Assembly: GCA_038030265.1 (NCBI GenBank)
Contig: CM075941.1
Coordinates: 1-64,000, forward strand
Direction of reading: 5' to 3'
DNA length: 64,000 bases
From: Corythucha ciliata
Lineage: Eukaryota; Arthropoda; Insecta; Hemiptera; Tingidae
Within the stretch, counting starts at the first letter, position 1, and each line of letters starts with the position of its first letter. Below, piece after piece: positions 1 through 11,339 of this stretch. A program made the translations under genes and the position numbers. Under the pieces are notes generated by a model. It was not told the origin of the DNA. It did not search any database and saw nothing but the letters and a program-made list of their open reading frames with translations.

Positions 1-753
1 AAAGGAAACTTCTGTTCGATGTCCTCTATACACAAATGTGCGACTCGTAATGCAGGTTTTTGGCAGGAAATTTTGCTACCTACAAAAAGCCACCTCAACC
101 CAGCAATTAACGGCCTAAGGTTATAACCGCCTCCCTGGTTCCATCTTCCTGGACAACGGGACATTGCATCTGAAGAAATTGAAAGAGTATTTATCGGATC
201 TCGGCTGTAGGTATAGTACTAGCGAATTTTTTCGGAAACTAGTTTTTATTATCAACATAATCATTTATAATATCAAGTGTACTTCCCTGACGTAGCCGAT
301 TCATGTTTCATGCGTGTCAAAGGCCTGAATAAATTATTATCATTATTATTATTATTATTATTAGTGTGTGGGAAATTTGGGCCTGGCCCGCAACCAGCTA
401 TCCGTGTAGCTTGTTATTATCACAAGCCCGTCAATATTCTTCTTCTCAAATGGGCTTAATCCTCACTCCTCCTCTTAATCCTCCTTAATGCTCAGATCGC
501 CTACCTCAAGAACTCAAAATACCAATAGTGGTATTGGTATTTTTTTCTTGACAAGTAGGGACGATGTTACTCACGGGATCGAACGATTGCCCGCTATCAC
601 GTCCATCCCCCTCATCACAGCACACAATATCTTCAGTTACATCGTTGTTCTTCGAATTCCTCTTGAAGCAGCTAATTTGGAAGTTCTCTGAGCACTTTAC
701 ACAGCTCACTAACTGTTTTCATTTTTTTTCTCTTGAAAACCTAAACTTATTAT
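1..753. other. Non-coding stretch, no recognised feature
   Basis: I see no gene here. The only simple structure is a short ATT/TTA microsatellite at about 336-362. The short open frames have no recognisable domain. The segment ends just before a non-LTR endonuclease fragment and may be decayed transposon sequence. Confidence 0.5.
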
Positions 754-1800
754 ATGACTGGTACATCCTTAAAAGTACTGCAATGGAATGCACATTCTGT
801 TGTAGGAAAAAAAGGAGACCTCGAAAAGTGCATAGAGACAAACCAAGTTAATTTAGCCGTGTTATCCGAAACGTGGTTCAAACCACGGAATAACTATACC
901 TACTTATCGGAATTTAACATTTGTAGAAAAGACAGACAAGACGGCTATGCAGGCGTGGCTATACAAATCAAGAATAATATATTATTTAACGAGTATAAAT
1001 CTGCTTTATCTGTCCCCAATCTGAACAGCGTCAGCGTTAAAATTTCTCTCAACACTCTCAAGATTTGTTACAGAAGGAATCTATAGAGCTTATAAATCGT
1101 GACAAAGTGATGCAAATACTACATGTTTCTTGCGACCGAAACCTGAGTACACACAAAGAGAGTGTCTCTCAGAATTCCGGAGGATGCCTCTAATGGAATA
1201 ATGATTGTGAAAAGGCTGTTTCTGCCAGGAAAAAAGCATACACCAATTATAAAAATAATTCAAACGGCGCCAATTTCCAGATATGTATCTAGCCAAATTC
1301 ACAGATGCTAAAAAAGTGATAAAAAAGGCGAAAAGTAATTCATGGGAGTGCTTTTGTAATGAACTGAGCACGGGCACACCTCTCAAAAGAATTTGGCATC
1401 AAATCAAAAAAATAAAGAACCGTAAACTATCCAATTCCTTACCCACAATCGAAGGTCCCTGGGCTATAGAATTTCTTGAAAACCTCACTCCTGATGAAGT
1501 CTCAAAACCCTCTTGCCGGGATCCTGCTGAAAACGCCGCTTCTCAAGACCCATTCCTCACTAAAGAATTTTCTCTAACCGAATTAACAGAGTCATAAAGT
1601 CCACAATAAATACTTCCCCAGGACAAGATCTCATAACGTATCCAATTCTATTTAACATGCCCCTAAATGCCAAAATTACTTTATTAAACATATTAAATGA
1701 AACGTGGAGGTCAGATCTATTCCCCGACTCATGGAAGAAGATAACCGTAATCCCAATATTGAAACCATTAAAGCAACCTAACATAGCAGAATCCTACAGC
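754..1800 (+). pseudogene. Decayed non-LTR retrotransposon (endonuclease to start of RT)
   Basis: Three broken frames read in order like ORF2 of a Jockey/I-group non-LTR retrotransposon. At 754-1086 the APE-type endonuclease start is recognisable (LQWNAHSV near the N-terminus, then VNLAVLSETWF). At 1283-1597 is the linker before the reverse transcriptase (IWHQIKKIKNRKL). At 1620-1800 is an RT fingers fragment (PDSWKKITVIPILKP). The catalytic FADD block and everything downstream are absent, and at least two frameshifts separate the parts. It is therefore a dead, 3'-truncated or rearranged copy. No poly(A) tail or target duplication was identified. The family-level call is secure; the clade is inferred from the motif style. 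Confidence 0.75.
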
Positions 1801-2079
1801 TACAGACTACAACACGCGATTGATCTGCCCTCTTGCGGATTTCTAAGCGAAGCTTCGACTAACGGGTCAAAATTTCCAGTTAGGCTTAAAAAGTAGGCAA
1901 ATGCTAATGAAATGTCTTCTTTTTTTAACATAAAATCGTGTTGCTTGTTGAAATCATTTTTTATGACAAGAAAATAGTCTGAGATACCGACCTGATGTAT
2001 TTATTTATTTTGTAATCCAACAAAAACAACGTGGTATCAACTCTTTTCCGGGCATACATTTTTGCAACTACTAATACTT
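1801..2079. other. Intervening sequence, nothing recognised
   Basis: AT-rich sequence between the broken retrotransposon and the next TIR element. No ORF with a recognisable domain and no clear repeat. Confidence 0.4.
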
Positions 2080-2087
2080 GATATAAG

Positions 2088-3600
2088 TACGGTGACCAGA
2101 GGTCCTTCTTTTGGAAGGACGGTACTTCTTTTCAGCTCATGGTCCTGTGGTCCTTTGCTTTTTTCGAAAGGACCCTAAAAGGTACTTCTTTTCAAAACAG
2201 GGTCCTTCCTAGGAGCCTGAAGGACCTTGTGAAGAAAGATAGATTGTCCTTAAATAGTAATAGTCTGGGAGCCGCCCACCGTATGAAAAATAAGGGTTAT
2301 TTGATTCGTGTCTGGCTTCTGCACAGGACGTTTTTTATGATCCAGGAGATCGCCAGACATCTTCTGCGGGACAGGGGCCCACACCAGAGCTACCTGTAGG
2401 CGAACGCCCCTTTGGGCCTCTCCTACACCGTTTTGCATACTCGAAGCCAATTTCGTGTTTCGGCTCTTTCGAACCCTAATTTTTTGTTTTCGCTCCTCCA
2501 AATGCCAATTTCGTGTTTTGGCTCTTTCAAACCCCTATTTTGGCTTATTATTTCTCAATAATAAGTCTTTGTAATCGTATCGCAAACATTATTTTTTGAC
2601 CCCCCATCAAAATTTGTAGTTTTACGTTTCAAAGTGCGTAGAATCCAAATCTGAAAAAAAAAAAAATGTCCGTCCGCCGTCCGAGCCATATCTTGCCCTA
2701 GGATTGCTCGAAAAACTCGTTCTTTCGCACATAGACTCCATTTGGGGTCTAGTTGGTCCTAACATCTGATCAGTTTGATCAAATAACCTCCTTGGGTTTT
2801 ATGGGCCAAAAGCGGGTCCAAAATGGGGATTTTCAAAGGATTTGGGGTCATAGGGGTGTGGGTGTGGGGTGTCGATTTTCATGTAATTTCAAGCCGGATT
2901 TGACTACATCGATGAATAATAAACCCACAGTCGAAATAATACGGCATTGTTCGATAATTCGCAGCGTTTTTTGTTTTGGCTCCCTCAAAAGCCAATTTCA
3001 TGTTTTGGCTCATCAAATGCTAATTACGTGTTCTGGCTCCTTCGAAGGCAAATTTTGTGTTTTGGCTCCTTCGAAGGCAAATTTTGTGTTTTGGCTCCTT
3101 CGAAGGCAAATTTTGTGTTTTGGCTCCTTCAAATGCCTATTTCGTGTTATTGATCCTTCAAAAGCCAATTTCGTGTTTTGGATCCTCAGGAAGCCAATCA
3201 TGTGTTTTGACTCCTCCAAATGCCAATTTCGTAATTCGGCTCCTACAAAAGCAAATTTCGAGTTTTGGCTCCTTCAAAGGTCAATTTGTGTTTTGGCTTC
3301 TTCAAATGCCAATTTCGTGTTTTGAATCCTCCGGAAGCAAATTTCGTGTTTCGGCTCTTTCGAAATTGAATTGTTTGTTTCGGCTCCTCCAAATGCAAAT
3401 TTCGTGTTTTAGCTCCTTAAAAAGCCAATTTTGTGATTTTGCAATTTTGGCAAATGACCATTTTGGTCATGTTCTAATCATAGTCAGTGGCAGAATAGTG
3501 GAACTATCAATCCCAACACCCCCTCCCACTCATGATATTTCTTCTTCCTCATTATAAAATTTGGGTCCTTCTTTCGTCTGGGAAAAATCTGGTCACCCTA
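2088..3600. mobile_element. hAT-type TIR element with satellite interior
   Basis: The left end reads TACGGTGACCAGA and the right end, on the opposite strand, reads TAGGGTGACCAGA, giving matching inverted termini. They are flanked by 8-bp near-duplicates, GATATAAG at 2080-2087 and GCTATAAG at 3601-3608 (7 of 8 match). Eight-base duplications are typical of hAT elements. No transposase is present, so the element is non-autonomous. Just inside each end are short GGTCCTTCTTT-type repeats. Most of the interior (about 2430-3440) is a tandem array. A second locus ending at 55968 has the same TAGGGTGACCA terminus and a similar array. Confidence 0.7.
2430..3440. repeat. Tandem array, about 29-bp unit
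   Basis: Degenerate head-to-tail repeats contain the segment CAAATGCCAATTTCGTG followed by TTTTGGCTCCTT, with a period near 29 bp. Around 3020-3130 four units are almost identical, which indicates local homogenisation; elsewhere units vary by substitutions and small indels. Because the array is repetitive it stays open in several frames and gives long Phe- and Cys-rich spurious ORFs. It lies wholly inside the TIR element 2088-3600. Confidence 0.85.
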
Positions 3601-3608
3601 GCTATAAG

Positions 3609-4393
3609 TCTTAAAACATAATTTAGGACAGATTAAAATCGAATAATTTGAAAGGAACATAAAATCTAATTAAAATATGAGGGAAATGAATCGTCACGAA
3701 GAGGAATGAATGATGTTTTTTCGACAAAAAAATTCCTTCCTTCAAGCATTTTGCTTAGTTCTCGCCTATATGTAGCAATATTTTTCATCTTCATTTCTGT
3801 TCTAAGTCTCCAAAGCGAAGCGTATCACGAGCAGAGTAGTTAATAAAAAGAAATTACTGCTCTGTGCCGCAGTGTAACACTTACGGAGGTGGCGGAATTC
3901 CGTTACATCTTTTTCCAAAAGATTTGTCGAGAAAAAAAATGTGGCAAATTAAATTATTATTATTATTGTCGCTGTTTTGACTGCTCTGTTTGTTATTTTT
4001 TACTGTTGAGCTGAAAAATAAATGAAATGAAATAAAAATCGGGAAACCGATAACCACCCGAATGATGGTTTGTGGAAATCATTTCGTAGAAACAGATTAT
4101 TTTCCGACAAGTAAGTTTATTATTTTTCTCCCGATGGTGTGTGCAAATGAAGATGGATCGTTTAAGCCACCTAGCGTGTGTGCCGGGGACGTGACAGTTC
4201 TTGTAGTCCCGTATTCATGCATTCATTTAACTTTCATAGCACTTTAAAGTTAAAATTCTCCTAAGTAAAAATCAAATCAATTTTCTTTTGACAAAAATTG
4301 TCTGTTTGGACGGCTCGCATGTGAAGGTTTGGCTTGATTTTCAATTTATTATTAATTTACGTACATAAATACTTTGTTCGTATAGACTAGTTT
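3609..4393. other. Non-coding stretch
   Basis: No recognisable gene. There is a short ATT run near 3954-3968. Otherwise this is unstructured AT-rich sequence up to the TAA duplication that marks the left end of the Harbinger element. Confidence 0.4.
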
Positions 4394-4659
4394 TAAGGCC
4401 CGGGTCGACCACATGGGTTTAAGAAATATCTAAGCGGAGCTTAGAGTTAAACAGGAGATAAATGAAAAAACCCGGTCGACAATATGCGTTTAATCTTAAT
4501 CGGAAGAAAAACGCAGGATAAAGTTCCGATTAGTTGAACGCTGCTCTGGGTTACGTTTAGTACAATATTTATACATAAAATTGAGAAATTGTGATCTTCA
4601 GTTAATTATTACCTTGGCTCGAGGGCTGTGAAAAAAAATTGTTTTTTTGAAGCGCACAA

Positions 4660-5258
4660 AGGGACGCGTAAAAAGGGCGTTATGTTAAGTGATAGAGAAA
4701 AGGAGCTCGGTCCGGGAAATTGTTCACCGCTCGGTGAATGAACCCGGCGAGCTCAGGGACGAGCGGGAGAGAATGACCCGATAGCGTCAACAAATCCTTG
4801 AGGAAACTGCTTGTTATCCACAACACTTAAGCCGCCTTCACATGCGAGCTGTGACAGCTTAAGCTTTGAGCTGTAGCCAATCAAAGAGCAACCCGCGTTT
4901 GAATTAATTATATTTCATTGGATACAGCTCAAAGCCGAGCTTTTTTCAGATCACATGTGAAGCCGGCTTTAGGGTTTTGCAAACATGTCCTCGGGGGTTT
5001 AGTATAAAAACCCAGGGGGGACGGAGTCGGGAACTGCTAGAGTCGGGGGACTGCTTAGAGTCAGGGACGCACATCTGTGCAGGGGGAGCCGAAGCCTCGC
5101 GACCAGCCCTCGCGCCAGCTCGTGTACACGCTACCGCAGGCCGTCGGGCCTGGGGAAAGGTGAGTCAGACTGTAAATAATAAATGTACATCACGGGGTAA
5201 AGGTACCTCTTTGTTACTCTTTGTCGACTCCCAGAACCCAGACTTATGCGGCGGTACA
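4660..5258 (+). repeat. LTR-like sequence, plus-oriented copy
   Basis: This matches the reverse complement of 7490-7947 along nearly its whole length, apart from a 139-bp MITE insertion. It contains a TATA-like TATAAAA at 5003-5009, an AATAAA-type sequence near 5177 and a terminal ...GGCGGTACA. The first bases (TGTAACGCC in the other copy) are degraded here, so the left boundary is approximate. Net of the MITE and its duplication, the length is close to the 458 bp of the other copy. Confidence 0.65.
4830..4968. mobile_element. 139-bp MITE inserted in the LTR (TTA duplication)
   Basis: Inverted ends AGCCGCCTTCACATG and, on the other strand, AGCCGGCTTCACATG are flanked by TTA at 4827-4829 and 4969-4971. 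The opposite LTR copy (around 7775) has a single TTA and no insert, which directly shows the empty site. The TTA duplication suggests mobilisation by a PIF/Harbinger transposase. Its termini differ from the Harbinger element in this window, so a different family member would be responsible. Confidence 0.8.
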
Positions 5259-7489
5259 TTTCACCCCCACCTCCACGGCGCTGCGTCCCGCCAGCGCACA
5301 AACAGCCTGCTCCACCTTGTGTGCCCGGCTTGGCACCTCTCCTCCGGCCGGACCCTCACCCGCCATTCACGGCGTTCTCTGGTGGGGTTCACATTCAGGC
5401 ACGCACAAAGGGCAAGGTCCAGCTGCTCGACGGCCTACACAAGGGGACGGCCTCAAAAAAAATTCTTCTTCACCAACCAACGAAAGGGGAGGGGTGTCAT
5501 ACTCGCCAAGACGAGCAGGAGGCCGATTCCCTCCTTGAAGAGAACGGCCCTCGACGCCGCCTCACCTCTGAGAATCCTGCTATGTCCCACAACACCTCGG
5601 AATTTCGATTTCTATTTACCCCCCAATTTCACCCCTTACGTTTTCGCTATTGAACACCTTTCTATACCCCCCAAAATGAAAACCAAATGCCACAGCCCTT
5701 TGCCAGCCACGTTCCACACACCGCAAACCACCGAAACCATGAGGAGGAGAGCCTGTACAAACCAAAAACAACGAAATATTGACAACAGCCAAATAGATAA
5801 AGACGAATATCGAGAAAAAAGAAGAAAACCAGCTGGGCCGCCAATCGATCCATTGCGCCGAAGGGCTTGAAGACCTCCCGAGCACATGCGTCGCATCATT
5901 CGTTCCTGTGCGTGGGCCGACGGACCACTGCCCCCCCCCCCCATCACACGGAGACCATTTCCCAAATGCCCAGAATCGCCCTGGACCTCCTTCGACGCCC
6001 GCCGTTCCTCCAAACCGTCGTGCCAAACAAGAAGAGCCGCACCATGCGTGATAACAGACCAACGCCGCTCCCCTGATGTGTCAAGGACCCAGACCAGTGA
6101 CCCCGCCCAAATACCAACCAAACGCCTCCTGGAACAGAAGAAACAAAAGATCTCTCCTCCCAAAAAGAATTAGAACTTGCAGAACAACAGCACAACAAAC
6201 AACCGAACATTTCAAGCTCCTCCCACCTCTCCGGCAATTCTCACCTGACATCATCAAAAACAATAAGAGAAAAGCAAAACTAACAACTAGTAATCAAACC
6301 AACTGCGAAATAAGAAAAACTGCCAAGACCTCACGCCGGCTTCAAACCCAGTCGAACCCTGTAGTGCCCGCCAAAAACCACGACAGAAACCCCCCTGGCC
6401 CAACTTAAAACTAAAAATTACTTGTGAGAACCTCCTCGTTTCCACCTAGTTCCGCGGAATCCGTCCGCCGTTAAATCCAATAACTCATTATAACACCCTC
6501 GTTCTCATCAAGTTCGCGGAATCCGTCCGCCCGGTTAGTCCTGCCGTTGCCCCTATGGCACACGGTCATTTGTTTCTTTACAACTAAAAGCCAGCGAAAT
6601 TCGATCGATAGTCTCCAACAAACTCCACACGATAAAACGGAGGTCCACCAACGAGAAGGAAATAAAATTTAAACTTGAACCGTTTGCCGAATAAAAAGTG
6701 GAGAAAGCAAAAACAGTACTAAAAGAATGCCGGAGAAGTGCGATCAAATTTCAACACCAACGGAAAACAAAACAAAAGGAAAATGCCGTTGACCCGCATT
6801 ACAAACTAATGACTACGCTAAACGCAACCGTTTCGAACGTCTCATTTACGACAAATCAAAAACAACAAAACACCCAAGCTGATGCACCCTAAGTAATCCA
6901 CCGGAATTAGTTCGCCAATAACGCAACAAATGACAATACGATTTAGCCTTGAAAAGAAAATTGAAGAAAGAGAGAAAAAAAAACAATCCGTCAGCAACCT
7001 GATGACCGCCAGCCAAAAAAAACACATATTCCTCGAAATTCAACGCGACACACCCTACAACCTTTTTCATCTTAAATCCCTAATCACGAATCAAACCATT
7101 TAATTTTTACGCAATTCAAACACTTCCACCAGTCAACTGCACAATTCCTACGAGAAAATTTTATTAATCCACTCCAACACGGGTCGGGTTTCAATGAATG
7201 AATGAATCACGTCGAGTGACGCGGATGCCTACAAAAAAAAAAAAAAAAACAAAAACGAACAAGGAAAAAAACCAACAAAGTAAACAGAACTCACCCTAGT
7301 CTAGATACACACAAAAATCGCAACCACAAAAAACGACAAAGCAACCCAAAAAACAACGTAAAGACCGCTCGGTCCAACCAACAACCAATGAAAAACCTAA
7401 CAGACCTCCCGGGGGGAACGAAACCAATGTACCCTAACCGTTGGGGGGGGGGGACGAAACCTGGACCAACGGACCGCCGCTGCCACCAA
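5259..7489. other. Segment between inverted LTR-like copies
   Basis: About 2.2 kb without a recognisable gag or pol. The plus strand is A/C-rich. Next to the right-hand LTR, read on the minus strand, is TTGGTGGCAGCGGCGG. This looks like the TGG-starting primer-binding region found after a 5' LTR, so the internal part of an LTR retrotransposon may run leftward from 7489. Open frames up to 297 codons exist on both strands but show only compositional bias. A poly(A) run of 17 lies near 7233-7249 and poly(G/C) runs occur near 5933 and 7442. Confidence 0.45.
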
Positions 7490-7947
7490 TGTACCGCCGT
7501 ATGGGTCTGGGTTCAGGGAGTCGACAAAGAGTAACAAAGAGGTACCTTTACCCCGTGATGTACATTTATTATTTACAGTCTGACTCACCTTTCCCCAGGC
7601 CCGACGGCCTGCGGTAGCGTGTACACGAGCTGGCGCGAGGGCTGGTCGCGAGGCTTCGGCCCCCCCTGCACGGATGTGCGTCCCTGACTCTAAGCTGTCC
7701 CCCGACTCTAGCAGTTCCCGACTCCGTCCCCTCTGGGTTTTTATACTAAACCCCCGAGGACATGTTTGCAAAACCCTAAGTGTTGTGGATAACAAGCAGT
7801 TTCCTCAAGGATTAGTTGACGCTATCGGGTCATTCTCTCCCGCTCGTCCCTGAGCTCGCCGGGTTCATTCACCGAGCGGTGAACAATTTCCTGGACCGAG
7901 CTCCTTTTCTCTATCACTTAACATAACGCTCTTTTTAGGGCGTTACA
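7490..7947 (-). repeat. LTR-like sequence, minus-oriented copy
   Basis: A 458-bp sequence that on the minus strand begins TGTAACGCC and ends GGCGGTACA, so it has the TG...CA termini of an LTR. It holds a TATA-like box and a polyadenylation-type motif at the same positions as the plus-oriented copy. On the minus strand it is followed directly by a TGG-starting putative primer-binding region. It lacks the MITE present in the other copy. It abuts the 5' side of the Harbinger transposase gene. Confidence 0.7.
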
Positions 7948-7994
7948 GGGCAAGATTATTCGATATCATTCTGTTTACTTCAATTGAACTTGAA

Positions 7995-9243
7995 ATGCTG
8001 GACCGTGATTTAGCAGAGATGGAAGAATTGGAAGAGTTAAGCCGGCTAGTAGGGTACGGTCGGCCTCTACCTCGGCCCCGCATCTTCCGTGACCGGACGA
8101 ATTATTTCGATATTTTGGACGATTGGGAGTTTTTACGCAGGTTCCGGCTCGACAAGAACTCTGTTAAGTCCGTCCATGACCGAATTGAGGATAAAATAAA
8201 ATCCCCGTCGAATAGGTTAGGACTTATTTTTATTGCTTATGTACATTTATAGAATATATCCATCAGCGAGTGTTCTATACTTGACGTTTATTTCTTAATT
8301 TATTTCAGAAACCATGCCGTATCCAGCATGAATCGTCTTCTGTTATCATTACGGTTCTACGCTACTGGGTCCGATACATTGTCCATGGCGGATTTTATAG
8401 GGATCAGCAAAACCTCGGCCGTTGATTTTATCGGGTTGGTCACAGATGCTATTGCAGGCCTAAGAGATGCGGTTATTTACATGCCTCGATCCCAAGATGA
8501 GATTGCCACAGCGAAGAAAATATTCTATAAAATCGCATCGTTTCCTAGGGTTATTGGAGCGATGGACTGTACGCATGTGAAGCTTAGTGGTATTGGTAAT
8601 TTGTATATGATGTAGGCAGTTGCAGTTTCCTTTTGACTATAGTTGGATTTTTCCATCATCTATTTCAGGGGGTGACAATGCAGAAGTTTTTAGAAACAGA
8701 AAAAACTTCTTTTCTATAAACGTCCAAACTATTTCGGCATCCAATTTAAAGATCTTGGACATCGTAGCCAGATGGCCAGGGTCCAGCCATGACCAAACCG
8801 TTTTTAATAATTCAAAGATTATGAATAGACTTGAATCAGGGGAATTTGGCAACAGCTTGATTGTAGCTGATGCGGGCTACGAGAACAGGAATTATCTTGT
8901 AACACCTTTCTCCAGTCCTCAAAATGCCGCAGAAAACCTTTACAATGAATCGCAAATTCGAACGAGGAATGTCGTCGAAAGGCAGTATGGTGTATGGAAA
9001 AAGCGTTTTCCTTTATTATCAATTGGGTTGAGAACGAATTTGGCTAGAAGTTTACGGGTTATAGTTGCTACTTCTGTCCTCCACAATCTTGCTATTGATA
9101 TGAGAAGCCCTCTCCCGGAGTACGATATAACCTACATCGAACATGATGACCATGAAGTGCCAGTTTCTACTCTGGATAATAGAAAAAATGACCGTACCCG
9201 GCAAATATTGGTCAATACTTATTTCCAACCTCTTTTACATTAA
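7995..9243 (+). CDS. Harbinger-type DDE transposase (HARBI1-like), three exons
   Basis: Exons 7995-8215, 8309-8589 and 8669-9243 join in phase through GT-AG introns (93 and 79 nt; both acceptors are TATTTCAG). They encode about 358 aa, close to the usual size of HARBI1-like proteins. The N-terminal helical region (LEELSRLVGYGRP, DDWEFLRRFRL) is followed by a DDE nuclease with all three acidic residues visible: Asp in GAMDCTH (about residue 160), Asp in VADAGY (about 236) and Glu in RNVVERQYG (about 271), the last two 35 residues apart. No stop or frameshift is present. In this family the transposase acts in the nucleus with a Myb-like partner to excise the element. It could in principle be domesticated, but its position inside matching TIRs argues for an ordinary transposon gene. 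Confidence 0.85.
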
Positions 9244-9262
9244 AATAAATTACAAAAATTTA

Positions 9263-10892
9263 TCATTTTCTTTGTAATTTGGCATTAATAATTTGAGCTT
9301 TCAACAGCTCTTTTTCGAGTTCATGCTTTTCTCTGGCCCGTAATTCCTGCCCAATTTGATGTTCCAGCTCAGCGTTGAAAATTTTCAATTTTACCTCATG
9401 CAACTCTTGTGCCATGCTTCTTGCTTGTTGCTGCAAAAATCTTTCGCCTTCTTTAAGGTCTATTTCGATTTTAGCCGAAACCGTTTTATGAGAGACCATT
9501 TCCTCGAATCCCGCATGACCATCTGACGTATTTTTTCCTCTTCTTGACGCTGAGGAAAGTGAAACATTAAGGCACAGCGCTCGCTTAATTATTTCGTATT
9601 AGTTTTTCTACTTTCTAACGAGCATGACTTAAGATTTCTGTTAAATTTCCCAGCTCATTGCTCAAAGATTTTCAGGAATAATGAGGCTTGTTCGCAGTAC
9701 AGTTCCGAAAAAGGGCCTTATTACGAATGGTCGGGAAGAAACGCCGCAAGCAGAATCCAAAGGCACAAAACCGCATCTCGCGGCATTTTCACGCGGGTTC
9801 GTAATAAGGCTCCAGTTCGTAACATTCTGAGCCTGCAGTGATGGGATTTGAGCTTTCTACAATCTGTAAATGCCCATTGAAAGATCGGTGGGTTACAGTA
9901 AGATGATAGAAAATCCTACGATGCTTTTTATAATTCCGGCCTGATGTGTTCGCCGAAGCAGATCCAGCTATCTCGGGAACTCCTTCCTCCAGAGGGTCAC
10001 GTGGTGCCATAGCCGACTCATCAACAACTTCTGTGTCTAGACAAGTCACACGAGGCCTTAAATTATTTTCACAAACATGTTTCGTCTGGCACAAAGAATT
10101 ATCGCAACCTTCGGTGATTGTCGATTGTTTTAGCGCGGGATGAAGGGGTTTCTTTAATGACACGGGATGCCAACTACTCCAATCGTATCCTTCACTTGGC
10201 AGATCGTTCCCCAAGTTTGTAGAAATATGACTCAAACTTCGACCTCCATTCTCGCTCTTCACGACCTTGTCATTCAAGAGCCCTGAGTTCTCATTCGAGT
10301 GAGCTCCAGAGGTCAGAGTTTCATAATCTGCAAAGGCGGTTAAAATCAAACGGGAAAGTGTGTGAAATATACAAATGGGCAATGCCCGTTCAATCCATTT
10401 ATTACTTTCTGGCACTGCATCTGAGTCGGTCGTATTGTCAAGCCCCTCGGCGCTCAGAAGAATCATTTGTAGGATCTTCGACTCTATTTCAGACAGCGGC
10501 TGGGCATTGTTCGAACCACCTCCAGTACTAATGGCTTCTTGCCGTAGTTTTGCTTTTTTTGACCTTACAATTTTCTTCAAATTTTCGTACTTGTTCCGTA
10601 GCTGAGTGTGATTTCTTGCAACGTAAATTTGTGCCTATTAAGATAAGAAGGGCCTACAAAAATAAATTTTTTATTGATACCTCTGGTATCCTTCTTTGAA
10701 TCTGTCCGCAATGCCAATCCAGCATTTCTCCTTTTCCCTCCACATGACTGCATCAGTCTTCTTGTTTTCAATAATTTTTTTATTTTCAACGACCAGTTGA
10801 ACCAATAAATCTTCTTCTTGAAAGGAATAATTTTTAACTCTGGCCCTTTTTGGAACCCTCTTCTCCAGATCGCGGTCGTTTCTCTGGTCCAT
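9263..10892 (-). CDS. Myb/SANT-like DNA-binding partner of Harbinger transposase, four exons
   Basis: Proposed exons on the minus strand are 10892-10681, 10614-10406, 10327-9920 and 9549-9263. The phases agree at every junction and give 372 codons. The N-terminus holds a Myb/SANT-like domain of the Zeste/FSBP style (YSFQEEDLLVQLV, then NHTQLRNKYENLKK after the first intron). The middle is low-complexity and acidic. The last exon is a charged coiled coil (about 75 residues, AREKHELEKELLKAQI). In Harbinger elements the second ORF encodes a Myb-like protein that takes the transposase into the nucleus and binds the ends; I infer that role here. The third intron (9919-9550) contains a small MITE. 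The first acceptor (CAAG at 10615) was chosen because it keeps the frame; a nearer TAG does not. Confidence 0.7.
9713..9813. mobile_element. Small MITE in intron 3 of the Myb-like gene
   Basis: About 100 bp bounded by inverted ends GGGCCTTATTACGAA and, on the other strand, GAGCCTTATTACGAAC. It is related to the element nested at 30006-30135 and in its inverted copy (ends GGGGCCTTAGTA, with a shared CGGCATTTTC-type inner segment). I could not define a target duplication with confidence. Confidence 0.6.
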
Positions 10893-11339
10893 CCTAGTCT
10901 AATAGCATGAATCTATATAGTCAATGATTTTCCCTTCGCTTAAATTATTTAACCTCGCAACGAGACAGTTTATACGCCCTAAGTTTTTAATTATTCCAAC
11001 TCGCACAAGAAGAAAAACTGTAAGCACCCGTTGTAGTATGAAACGGTTTGAAATAAAAGTTTCGTAGGCATAGAAACAATAACATTTTCGAAACTAGAAG
11101 CAGCATCAGAAGCTAATTTCATTATCTAACCTTAAACGCCACTTTATTATTATTCTAACATATTGAAACCATTGTCGACCGAAACTTGATATTTCATCCT
11201 CCGCTAAGTGCTAAACCCAGCATTGCATTAATCGGAGCATTGCAATAAATTGTCGACCCAACCCTAAGAGCCGTTTTCACCAAGTTTTCTGTGATCTGAG
11301 ATCAATTGACGGAGGTTAGAACTGAACGCGATTTCTTAA

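Larger units (their letters stand above)
4397..11264 (+). mobile_element. PIF/Harbinger transposon, apparently complete
   Basis: The left end is GGCCCGGGTCGACCAC, preceded by TAA (4394-4396). The right end, read on the minus strand, is GGGTTGGGTCGACAAT, followed by TAA (11265-11267). Three-base TWA duplications and short TIRs are diagnostic of PIF/Harbinger. GGTCGACAAT recurs just inside both ends (about 4483 and 11173) as subterminal repeats. The element carries both genes expected of the superfamily: a DDE transposase (7995-9243, plus) and a Myb/SANT-type protein (9263-10892, minus), convergent with about 20 bp between their stops. An LTR-like inverted pair (about 4660-7947) is nested in the 5' region and inflates the length. 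Confidence 0.8.

Noticed and set aside
2753..3557. Phe/Cys-rich ORFs of 166-190 codons
   Set aside because: Products of the 29-bp tandem array; several frames are open at once.
4977..5870. 297-codon plus-strand ORF
   Set aside because: It begins inside the LTR-like sequence and crosses into its flank; the composition is A/C-biased and no domain is visible, so it is a chance frame.
5616..6163. 148- and 175-codon minus-strand ORFs
   Set aside because: They are shadows of the A/C-rich strand with Gly/Trp-rich translations and no recognised motif.
4660..7947. DIRS-type retrotransposon with inverted terminal repeats
   Set aside because: No tyrosine recombinase or RT is visible and the repeats have LTR-like TG...CA ends with a primer-site-like sequence next to one of them.
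7995..9243. Domesticated host HARBI1 gene
   Set aside because: It lies between matching TIRs with TAA duplications beside its Myb partner, so a transposon copy is the simpler reading.
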